64,000 nt of DNA from Streptomyces sp. NBC_00461 (lineage in GTDB: Bacteria > Actinomycetota > Actinomycetes > Streptomycetales > Streptomycetaceae): contig NZ_CP107902.1 in NCBI RefSeq assembly GCF_036013935.1, forward strand, positions 3,815,001 through 3,879,000, written 5' to 3'. The position numbers were made by a program, and so were the translations under genes. This document shows positions 45,261 through 52,435 of the stretch, one piece after another. The notes beneath the pieces are model-generated. The model had not been told where the DNA came from. It worked only from the letters and a program-made list of their open reading frames with translations, and made no database searches. Each line of letters begins with the position of its first letter. Within the stretch, counting starts at the first letter, position 1.

Positions 45261-47051
45261 TCACCGCATGCGCGTGGCCCACTCCTGCACCTTGGCGATC
45301 CGCTGCCGCAGCTGTCCCGCCGTGGCCTCGGCGCTGGGCGGGCCTCCGCACACGCGCCGCAGTTCGGTGTGGATTACCCCGTGCGGCTTGCCGCTCTGGT
45401 GGGAGTACGCCCCGACCATCGTGTTGAGCTGCTTGCGGAGCTCCATCATCTCCTTGTGCGAGACGACCGGCCGCCGCTCTGCGGGAAGCTCCAGCAGGTC
45501 GGCCTCGGCATCCGGCTTCTTGCGGCTGTGCGCGATCTGCCGGGCCTGCCGCTTCTGCAGCAGCATCTGCACCTGATCCGGCTCCAGGAGGCCGGGAATC
45601 CCGAGGTAGTCCTGCTCCTCCTCGCTTCCCGGATGGGCCTGCATACCGAACTCGGCGCCGTCGTAGAGCACCCGGTCGAAGACGGCCTCGGACTCCAGGG
45701 CCTCGAAGGAGAACTGCTCCTGCTCGCCGGTGTCCTCGTCCTGCTCCTTGTTCGCCTCCTCCATCTCCTTCTCGGATTCGGCGTACGGGTCCTCCTCGCC
45801 CTCCTTCTTCGGCTTGTCGAGGGCGTGGTCGCGCTCGACCTCCATCTCGTTGGCGAAGGTGAGGAGGTCGGGGACGGTCGGCAGGAAGACGGAGGCGGTC
45901 TCACCGCGCCGCCGGGACCGCACGAAGCGGCCTACGGCCTGGGCGAAGAAGAGCGGGGTGGAGATGGTCGTGGCGTAGACACCGACGGCCAGCCGCGGGA
46001 CGTCGACCCCCTCGGACACCATCCGCACCGCGACCATCCACCGGTCGTTGCTGCCGCTGAACTCGTCGATCCGGTTCGAGGCGCCGGCGTCGTCGGAGAG
46101 GACGAGGGTCGCCTTGCTGCCGGTGATCTCGCGGATGAGCTTGGCGTACGCGCGGGCGGAGTCCTGGTCGGAGGCGATGACGAGGGCGCCGGCGTCCGGG
46201 ATGGCCTTCCTGACCTCGGTCAGCCGCTGGTCGGCGGCGCGCAGCACGCTGGGCATCCACTCGCCGCGCGCGTCGAGGGCGGTGCGCCAGGCCTGGCTGA
46301 TCGCGTCCTTGGTCATGGGCTCGCCGAGCCGCGCGGCGATCTCGTCGCCCGCCTTGGTCCGCCAGCGCATGTTGCCGCTGTAGGAGAGGAAGATGACGGG
46401 CCGGACGACGCCGTCCGACAGCGCGCTGCCGTACCCGTAGGTGTAGTCGGCGGAGGACCGCCGGATCCCGTCGTTCCCCTCCTCGTACGTCACGAAGGGA
46501 ATGGGGTTGGTGTCGGACCGGAAGGGCGTACCGGTGAGCGCGAGCCGGCGCGTGGCGGGCTCGAAGGCTTCGAGGCAGGCCTCGCCCCACGACTTGCTGT
46601 CACCGGCGTGGTGGATCTCGTCGAGGATCACGAGGGTCTTGCGCTGCTCGACGCGGTTGCGGTGCAGCATGGGCCGCACGCCGACACCCGCGTACGTCAC
46701 CGCGACGCCCTGGTAGTCACGGCCGAGCGGACCGGCGCTGTACTCGGGGTCCAGCTTGATCCCGATCCGGGCGGCCGCCTCGGCCCACTGCTTCTTCAGG
46801 TGCTCGGTCGGGGCGACGACGGTCACCTGCTGCACGACATGGTGGTGCAGCAGCCAGGAGGCGAGGGTGAGCGCGAAGGTCGTCTTGCCGGCGCCCGGGG
46901 TGGCCACGGCGAGGAAGTCGCGCGGCTGCTCCTGGACATATCTCTCCATCGCCCCCTGCTGCCAGGCACGCAGCTTGCCGGCGGTGCCCCAGGGGGCCCG
47001 GCCGGGGAAGGCGGGAGAGAGGTGGTGGGAGGAGGCGGCGGTGGTAGTCAC
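45261..47051 (-). CDS. SF2 DEAD/DEAH-box helicase
   Basis: This 596-aa helicase has motif I ATPGAGKTTFAL (residues 49-60), motif Ia VVAPTEHLKKQW, motif II DEIHH, motif III LTGTPFRSD, motif V VSEGVDVPRLAVG and motif VI QAVGRFVRSRRRG. It is of the type resembling UvrB/type III restriction helicases. After residue 430 a Glu/Asp/Lys-rich linker leads to a C-terminal domain of unknown role (GVIHTELRRVCGGPPS, similar to RecG/RecQ-like HRDC spacing but not certain). It may act in DNA repair. No methylase gene is nearby. Confidence 0.93.
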   Translation of the reverse strand: MTTTAASSHHLSPAFPGRAPWGTAGKLRAWQQGAMERYVQEQPRDFLAVATPGAGKTTFALTLASWLLHHHVVQQVTVVAPTEHLKKQWAEAAARIGIKLDPEYSAGPLGRDYQGVAVTYAGVGVRPMLHRNRVEQRKTLVILDEIHHAGDSKSWGEACLEAFEPATRRLALTGTPFRSDTNPIPFVTYEEGNDGIRRSSADYTYGYGSALSDGVVRPVIFLSYSGNMRWRTKAGDEIAARLGEPMTKDAISQAWRTALDARGEWMPSVLRAADQRLTEVRKAIPDAGALVIASDQDSARAYAKLIREITGSKATLVLSDDAGASNRIDEFSGSNDRWMVAVRMVSEGVDVPRLAVGVYATTISTPLFFAQAVGRFVRSRRRGETASVFLPTVPDLLTFANEMEVERDHALDKPKKEGEEDPYAESEKEMEEANKEQDEDTGEQEQFSFEALESEAVFDRVLYDGAEFGMQAHPGSEEEQDYLGIPGLLEPDQVQMLLQKRQARQIAHSRKKPDAEADLLELPAERRPVVSHKEMMELRKQLNTMVGAYSHQSGKPHGVIHTELRRVCGGPPSAEATAGQLRQRIAKVQEWATRMR

Positions 47052-47380
47052 GATCTCCGTGGGGTGGTCGGGCGGCCTGGGTATGACAACCGGGCCACCC
47101 TACCGGCGGCTCGCAGCTGTCAACGCGCGGACAAGGCCGGCTCACCCCGGGGTGCGACTCACCTCACATCACTTCACGTCACTTCGCATCACCTCACCGC
47201 ACCTCGCCGCACCGAAGCAGGGACGCCGGGCGGCGACGCGAGGCCGGCCCTGCCTGCCCTTACATGAACGGCGTATGGCAGTCCCGTTGCAGCCCCCCTG
47301 GCTCCCTTGAGCCCCTCCCCGCCCCGCCGTACGGTCGTCTCACCGAGTTCGGAACGGCGCCCAGCACTCCGACCCGACCC
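47052..47380. other. Intergenic region with 10-bp tandem repeat
   Basis: This 329-bp region lies upstream of the helicase and before tRNA-Cys. Apart from five 10-bp units (47160-47209) it has no coding sequence I can support. A possible -10-like TACGGT occurs before the tRNA at about 47331. Confidence 0.5.
47160..47209. repeat. Five tandem 10-bp units
   Basis: CACCTCACAT, CACTTCACGT, CACTTCGCAT, CACCTCACCG and CACCTCGCCG follow one another, all fitting CACYTCRCNN, then CACC begins a sixth. Confidence 0.85.
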
Positions 47381-47452
47381 GGCCGTGTGCCCGAGTGGCT
47401 TAGGGACTCGCCTGCAAAGCGAGTTACGTGGGTTCGATTCCCGCCACGGCCT
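47381..47452 (+). tRNA. tRNA-Cys (GCA anticodon)
   Basis: The acceptor arms GGCCGTG and CACGGCC pair. The anticodon stem CTCGC/GCGAG has loop CTGCAAA, giving anticodon GCA. The T-arm GTGGG-TTCGATT-CCCGC includes one wobble pair. CCA is not encoded. Confidence 0.95.
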
Positions 47453-47473
47453 CAACCTGCCGTACCAGGCAAG

Positions 47474-47521
47474 ACGAACGAGAGGGCGGCACCCCCGAGG
47501 GGGTGCCGCCCTCTCGTTCGT
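47474..47521 (+). terminator. Terminator of tRNA-Cys
   Basis: A perfect long hairpin is formed by ACGAACGAGAGGGCGGCACC with its complement GGTGCCGCCCTCTCGTTCGT. Confidence 0.85.
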
Positions 47522-47541
47522 CCCCCTCGGCCCTTTTCCTT

Positions 47542-47594
47542 GTGATCCTTCGTAACCCTTCTGGACCCTTCTGATCCTTCTGGATCCTTCTGAA
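47542..47594. repeat. CCTTCTG-type tandem repeat
   Basis: CCTTCTGGA, CCTTCTGAT, CCTTCTGGAT and CCTTCTGAAG follow a first variant CCTTCGTAAC with roughly 10-bp spacing. It lies between the tRNA terminator and the small secreted peptide gene. Confidence 0.7.
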
Positions 47595-47735
47595 GTGCCG
47601 CCATCGGGCCAGCTGTTGGATGCCGCGGATTCCGGAGGCGTCACCCGGTTGGCCGCGCAGGAGATGAAACCCGCCGTGGGGGCAGGCAGATTGATCCACG
47701 TGACCGCAACTCACGAAACTCGAACGGAGATATCC

Positions 47736-47951
47736 ATGTCACGAATATGCGCGATCAGTGCCGCCCTCGGTCTCGCTCTCGCAGCCGGACTGGCCACGGC
47801 CTCCAGCGCGGTGGCCGCTCCCGAAGCCCTTCACACCGCCACGACGGTCCAGTCCATCCCCGTCGCCTCCGACCACGGAGGCTGGGACGGCTGGGACGAC
47901 GGCTGGGGCGGCGACTGCAACGGCAACGGCAACATCAACATCTGTGCGTGA
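47736..47951 (+). CDS. Small secreted Gly/Trp/Asp-rich peptide
   Basis: This 71-aa precursor has a signal peptide (LGLALAAGLATASSAVAA, cleavage near residue 28). The mature part of about 43 residues ends GGWDGWDDGWGGDCNGNGNI then NICA: a three-fold GWD motif, and two Cys eight apart that could form one disulfide loop. CGGAGA lies 9 nt before the ATG. It is not a chaplin or rodlin by sequence. Role unknown; extracellular or surface peptide is inferred. Confidence 0.75.
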   Translation: MSRICAISAALGLALAAGLATASSAVAAPEALHTATTVQSIPVASDHGGWDGWDDGWGGDCNGNGNINICA

Positions 47952-48065
47952 CAGCTGAGAGCTGAGCCAGGGCAGGCAGAGGAGGAGCGCCAGGCGCCTG
48001 TGCGGTTCCTCCTCCGTCTCCCCCGCGACTTTCCCGCGTGCCATTTCCGCGCCCGGACGCGCCGA

Positions 48066-49226
48066 CTACAGCACCCCGCCCGCCTCGTCCCGGAACGCCT
48101 CCGTCCAGTAGTGCCAGTCCGCGTGCGTCGTGATGGCTGTGGGGTCGACGGAGGAGAGGACCTGGAGCATGGTCGCGGCCAGTTGGTCGTAGGCCCGGGT
48201 GGTGAGTTCGTGGGACAGGGCCTCGTCGATCGTCCGCTCCCGGTGGTGCAGCCAGAGGGTGAAGGCGAGCGTGGAGACGTCCGTGTTCAGGGGATACAGC
48301 TTCGCCTCGGGCTCGCTCCAGTTCAGGACCTCGCCCGTCGCGCCGTCCACCACCAGGCTGTTGTCCTCGACCAGGTGGCCCAGACGTATCAAGTGATCGG
48401 CCCTGGCCGGGAGTTCGAAGAACGAATCCGTACCGGAGCGGTCGTCCGCGGCGTACTCCGCCTGCGTCTGCAACGGTACCTCCGTGTCGAGCTGGAACAG
48501 GACCGTGTCCTCCGGCAGGCCCGTCTCACGCAGGAAGCGGCGGGTCGGCTCGTGCGTGAGCGCGGCCGGGAAGTCGACGTCCTCGAAGCGGACCACGCGC
48601 CCGAGTCCGAACTCCTCGTCCAGGAGGCGGGCCGGGACGTCCAGAGTGAGGCCACCCGACGTGCCGGGACCGGTGGCGAGGGACAGGGGGCGGATCAGGG
48701 CGGCAGCCTTCCAGTACGGCGGGACCTCGCCGTCCGTGCCCTCCTCGAACAGTGCCAGGAGCTGCCGTGACGCCTCGGCGGCCGCCTTGCTGCCGTGTCG
48801 GCCCGCGAAGGACGCGAACTGCCCCCGCAGGTCGGCCAGTTCCTCGGTGACCGCGGCGAACCGCACCAGCGCCTCCAGGGAGGGCGCCAGAGGGCGGTCG
48901 CCCAGCAGCTCGAACAGGTACGCGGTGCTGATCTCACCGGTGCCGCCGTCCAGGAGGATCGACTCCACCGGCATGCCCGCCGGGGCCGACAGCTCCCCTA
49001 TCACCAGCCGGTCCCGCAGCCCCTCCGCCAGGCCGGCGCCGCCGTCCGTGGCCTGCGCCTGCGTGTGCAGCCCGCCCGTGCGCGGTGCGGCGAACGTCAA
49101 CAGGGCGCTGTCGCCCGGCAGTCCGGGTCCGGTCAGCCGGCGCCGCGTCGGCATGTGCGTCACAAAAGGATCGAGTTGGTCCTCGGTGAAGGTGATCGCC
49201 AACGTGGCGACATCGGTCGTGCTCAT
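48066..49226 (-). CDS. SUKH-4 family immunity-like protein with two domain copies
   Basis: This 386-aa protein has two related halves: FVTHMPTRRRLTGPGLPGDS at residue 17 and ALTHEPTRRFLRETGLPEDT near residue 215, both followed by LxTQAxxA..., RLVIGELSAP or RLGHLVEDNS, LLDGGTGE or VVDGATGE, and aromatic segments. This is the SUKH-4 fold of immunity and antiphage-associated proteins. The central RPLSLATGPGTSGGLTLDV links them. No toxin gene is next to it. ATG 49226 with GGGGGAAG upstream. Confidence 0.82.
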   Translation of the reverse strand: MSTTDVATLAITFTEDQLDPFVTHMPTRRRLTGPGLPGDSALLTFAAPRTGGLHTQAQATDGGAGLAEGLRDRLVIGELSAPAGMPVESILLDGGTGEISTAYLFELLGDRPLAPSLEALVRFAAVTEELADLRGQFASFAGRHGSKAAAEASRQLLALFEEGTDGEVPPYWKAAALIRPLSLATGPGTSGGLTLDVPARLLDEEFGLGRVVRFEDVDFPAALTHEPTRRFLRETGLPEDTVLFQLDTEVPLQTQAEYAADDRSGTDSFFELPARADHLIRLGHLVEDNSLVVDGATGEVLNWSEPEAKLYPLNTDVSTLAFTLWLHHRERTIDEALSHELTTRAYDQLAATMLQVLSSVDPTAITTHADWHYWTEAFRDEAGGVL

Positions 49227-49347
49227 TGCTTCCCCCGAATGTTCCCGCTCACAGTCCCCGCGCGGGGACTGCCGGCCGCGTGGCGCGACCCCGTGGCACG
49301 ATCGTCCGCCGCATGGTCCCGCGGGCCGTTCCCCACTGCCCAGAACA

Positions 49348-49990
49348 CTACGCCCCGCCACCGACAATGCCCCGGATCGCGCCGCACCGCAGCTCCGCGC
49401 CGCAGCTCCGCACCACAGGAACGTTCAGCGCGCCCTCGCCCGTTCCCGCCCGGCGAGGACGCCTCAACCGCTCCCCCACCCTCAGCTCCGAGCTGTCCAG
49501 CCACAGCCCGAGCCGGGAAGTGTCCGCCCGCAGCGCCCCGTCCAGGTCCTCGACCGTCCACGCGCCGTACCCCGTCTTCGCCCGCCCCGCCTCCCGTGCC
49601 GTGACGGCCTCGGGGCTCGGGGCTCGGGGCCAGGACGACGACGTACAGAGGACGGGTGCGCACCAGGTCGACGTACGCCGTCAGCTCGTTCCCGAGGAGC
49701 ACGTCCTGGACCACCGCCGTGAACCCGGACTCCGCGTACGCGTCCGCCGTCGCAGCCGACAGCCGGTACCGCAGCCGGAGTTGGGCCTCGCCTCGCCGTC
49801 GGCCCCGGGGACGTGGTCCTCGCGCCCGGAGACGATCATCCGCCGGAAGAGGTCACCGCGGACGTGCGCCGCACGGGCAGCCTCCCCCGCTGCCTCAGGG
49901 GCGTGGGGGTACCCCCATCGCCGGCGCCTGCGCGACCGTCGGCTTACCGGCCGCCGTCACGCCGGTGATCAGCACCACTCCGCGCAGCAC
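49348..49990 (-). pseudogene. P-loop kinase-like ATPase gene with several disruptions
   Basis: From GTG 49990 the sequence reads VLRGVVLITGVTAAGKPTVAQA, a Walker A in which Pro replaces Ser. It then hits a repeat (49882-49919) and a stop. Downstream, other frames keep VRGDLFRRMIVSGREDHVPG, LRYRLSAATADAYAESGF, VVQDVLLGNELTAYVDLVRT and the C-terminal RIVGGGA-type end. A missing base near 49785 and a 7-bp triplication at 49609-49632 cause further shifts. Intact relatives are about 195-aa AAA/phosphotransferase-like proteins. Confidence 0.82.
49882..49919. repeat. Short GTGGGGGTACCCCC repeat inside the dead ATPase gene
   Basis: CTCCCCCGCTGCCTCAGGGG, then CGTGGGGGTACCCCCAT. The core palindrome TGGGGGTACCCCCA is a common Streptomyces repeat type. 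It interrupts the coding sequence between VAQA and VRGDLF. Confidence 0.75.
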
Positions 49991-50000
49991 GGGTCAGGTC

Positions 50001-50129
50001 CTAGGTGAGGTACACGCCACCGAGGACGACCGCCAGTGCCGCCACCATGAACAGCAGCACCCACACCAGCAACTTGCCGACGCTGGGCGGCGGTTCGTAG
50101 CGCGACTCCTCGGGCTCGGGTGCGGTCAT
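50001..50129 (-). CDS. Tiny single-helix membrane protein coupled to the xanthine dehydrogenase operon
   Basis: This 42-aa protein has an acidic/Pro N-terminus (MTAPEPEESRYEPPPSVG) and one transmembrane helix (LLVWVLLFMVAALAVVLGG). The ATG overlaps the stop of the molybdenum subunit gene by 4 bp (ATGA), so it is translationally coupled and is the last gene of that operon. Function unknown; it might anchor the enzyme or be an unrelated small membrane protein. Confidence 0.7.
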   Translation of the reverse strand: MTAPEPEESRYEPPPSVGKLLVWVLLFMVAALAVVLGGVYLT

Positions 50130-52435
50130 CGGTCCGTCACCACCGCGGCCTGCGGCCTTATCGGCAGCCGGTTCACCGGGCGGCCGGTGGCGGCACGTAC
50201 GGCCGAGGCGACGGCCGCCGGGGAGGTGACCACCGGCGCCGCGCTGACCGCCTTCGCGCCGAAGGGTGCGACCACGTCACGCTCCTCCACGAGCTTCACG
50301 ATCCGGATGTCGGGTGCGTCCAGGGCCGTCGGCAGCGCGTAACCCGTCAGATCCGGGTGGCGGATCAGCCCGCGCGCGGTGCGCAGGTTCTCCGTCAGCG
50401 CGATGCCCACGCCCTGGGTGACGCCCGCCTCGATACGGGCTGCCAGCTGGGCCGGGTTGAGCACCCGGCCGACGTCCTGGGCGAGCGCCAGCTCCACGAC
50501 CCGTACCGAACCGAGTTCGATGTCGACGTCGACGACCGCACGGATCGCGCAGAAGGCCATCCCCACGAAGGCGTCGCCCTGGCCGTGCTCGCCGAGCGGC
50601 TCGGTCGGGTGCGGTCGGCACTGGGCCGTCGCCCACAGTTCCTTGCCGTCCATCGCCTCCGTGACGGTGGTCGACAGGACGCCGTCGTACGAGGTGATCT
50701 TGCCGTCGGTGATCTGGAGCAGTTCGGTCGACATGCCGAACTTGTGGGCGAGGGGCTGCAGGAGCTGGGTGCGGACCATCTTGGCCGCACGCTCCACGGC
50801 GCCACCGGACACCCAGGTGTGGCGGCCGCGGCAGCCCGCGCCGGCCGGGGGCTGGTCGGTGTCGACGGGCGCGACGTGCACCTCGTCGATGCCGAGGGTC
50901 TCCTGGACGATCTGGCGGGCCAGCGTGGTGAATCCCTGGCCCGTCTCGACGGCCGCGCACAGCACCGTCGCCACGCCGTCCTGGACCTTCACGGTCGCCG
51001 TGGAGACCTCGTCCGCGCCCTCCGCGCCGAGCATGTGCACCATGCCCAGGCCGTAACCCACGCCCCGGCGCACCGCGCCCGGTTCGCCCGCACCCTCGGG
51101 GCCGCCGGGCAGCAGCCACTCGTCCTCGGGTGTGTCCTTGGGCAGCGCGGGCAGCGGGAAGTCCCGTACCGCCTGCAGGAGTTCGGCGACCGGCGCCGGG
51201 CAGGTCACCGTCTGGCCGGTCGGGAGTACGTCGCCGGTGGCCATGGCGTTGCGCAGGCGCAGTTCCGCCGGGTCGACGCCCAGCTTCTTCGCGAGCTTGT
51301 CCATCTGGGCCTCGTAGGCGGCGCAGACCTGCATCGCGCCCTCGCCGCGCACATGGCCGGAGGGCGGGTTGTTGGTGCGTACCGCCCAGCCCTCGATGAA
51401 GGCGTTCGGGACGACGTAGGGACCGCAGGCGAACCCCACGGCGGCCGCCAGTGCCTCGGAGGAGGTCTCGGCGTACGCGCCCCCGTCGAGCAGGATCTGC
51501 GCCTCGACCTTCACCAGCCTGCCCTCGGCGTCGGCGTGGTGGCGGTAGCGCAGGAGGGTCGGGTGCCGGTGGGTGTGGCCCAGGAAGGACTCTTCGCGCG
51601 TCGCGGTGAGTTTGACCGGGCAGCCCGTCTTCAACGCCAGCAGGCCGAGCGGGAGTTGGAAGCCCTGGTCCTCGCGGTCGGCCGTGGCGCCGGGGACGCC
51701 GGTGACGACGATCTTGACGCGCTCGGGTTCGAGTCCGTAGCAGGCGGCGGCGGTGTCGCGGTCGTTGTGCGGGTCGGTGGAGGCGAGGTAGAGCTCGACG
51801 CCGCCGTCGGGCCGGGGCACGGCGAGGCCCGCCTCGGCGCCGATCGGGGCCGGGTCCTGGCGGCCGATGCGGTACTGGCCCTCGACGACGATCTCACCGA
51901 CCGCGTCCGGGTCGCCGTGGCGCAGCGGGATGTGCCGGATCAGGTTGCCGTCGGGGTGCAGCGGTTCGGCCTCGAAGGCCTGCTCGGGGTCGGTGACCGG
52001 GTCGAGTACCTCGTACTCGACGCTGATGGCCGCCGCCGCCATGCGCGCGGTGTCGGGGTGGTCCGCGGCGACGGCGGCGATGGGCTCGCCGTGGTGGCGC
52101 ACGATCTCGGAGGCGAACACGGGCCGGTCGGCGATGCCGCGGCCGTAGCGGGCGGCGCCCGGCACGTCCTCGTGCGTGACGACGGCCCGTACTCCGGGCA
52201 TGTCGCGCGCGTGGGAGGCGTCGATGGACACGATGCGCGCGTGCGGGTGCGGGGAGCGCAGGACGGCGGCCCACAGCAGGCCCTCGGCCCACAGGTCGGC
52301 CGCGTACGGGAACGTGCCCTCGGTCTTGGCGCGGGTGTCGGCGGCCGGCAGGGAGGCGCCGATGCCGTGCGGCAGCTGCTCGGGGGCGGGTGCTGCCTCC
52401 GCGGGGGTGGTCGCGGTGGCGGCTTCGTTGCTCAC
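50126..52435 (-). CDS. Xanthine dehydrogenase family molybdopterin-binding subunit
   Basis: This 769-aa molybdenum-cofactor subunit of the xanthine oxidase family reads GTFPYAADLWAEGLLWAAVLRS at the start, then GPIGAEAG-like and EDQGFQLPLGLLALKTG blocks and RTNNPPSGHVRGEGAMQVCAA in the substrate/cofactor region, and GCRGRHTWVSGGAVERAA. The gating Glu may be E in ENLRTARGLIRHP but I cannot place it safely. It hydroxylates a purine or similar heterocycle. The gene overlaps its neighbours by 4 bp on both sides. Confidence 0.93.
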   Translation of the reverse strand: MSNEAATATTPAEAAPAPEQLPHGIGASLPAADTRAKTEGTFPYAADLWAEGLLWAAVLRSPHPHARIVSIDASHARDMPGVRAVVTHEDVPGAARYGRGIADRPVFASEIVRHHGEPIAAVAADHPDTARMAAAAISVEYEVLDPVTDPEQAFEAEPLHPDGNLIRHIPLRHGDPDAVGEIVVEGQYRIGRQDPAPIGAEAGLAVPRPDGGVELYLASTDPHNDRDTAAACYGLEPERVKIVVTGVPGATADREDQGFQLPLGLLALKTGCPVKLTATREESFLGHTHRHPTLLRYRHHADAEGRLVKVEAQILLDGGAYAETSSEALAAAVGFACGPYVVPNAFIEGWAVRTNNPPSGHVRGEGAMQVCAAYEAQMDKLAKKLGVDPAELRLRNAMATGDVLPTGQTVTCPAPVAELLQAVRDFPLPALPKDTPEDEWLLPGGPEGAGEPGAVRRGVGYGLGMVHMLGAEGADEVSTATVKVQDGVATVLCAAVETGQGFTTLARQIVQETLGIDEVHVAPVDTDQPPAGAGCRGRHTWVSGGAVERAAKMVRTQLLQPLAHKFGMSTELLQITDGKITSYDGVLSTTVTEAMDGKELWATAQCRPHPTEPLGEHGQGDAFVGMAFCAIRAVVDVDIELGSVRVVELALAQDVGRVLNPAQLAARIEAGVTQGVGIALTENLRTARGLIRHPDLTGYALPTALDAPDIRIVKLVEERDVVAPFGAKAVSAAPVVTSPAAVASAVRAATGRPVNRLPIRPQAAVVTDR

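Noticed and set aside
45261..47051. Restriction enzyme subunit
   Set aside because: Motifs resemble type III restriction helicases, but there is no nuclease motif I can see and no methylase next to it.
47160..47209. CRISPR array
   Set aside because: Units are only 10 bp, contiguous and without spacers; no cas genes are in the window.
47474..47521. Another copy of the G-run mobile repeat
   Set aside because: It is a long perfect hairpin directly after tRNA-Cys with unrelated flanks, so it is a terminator.
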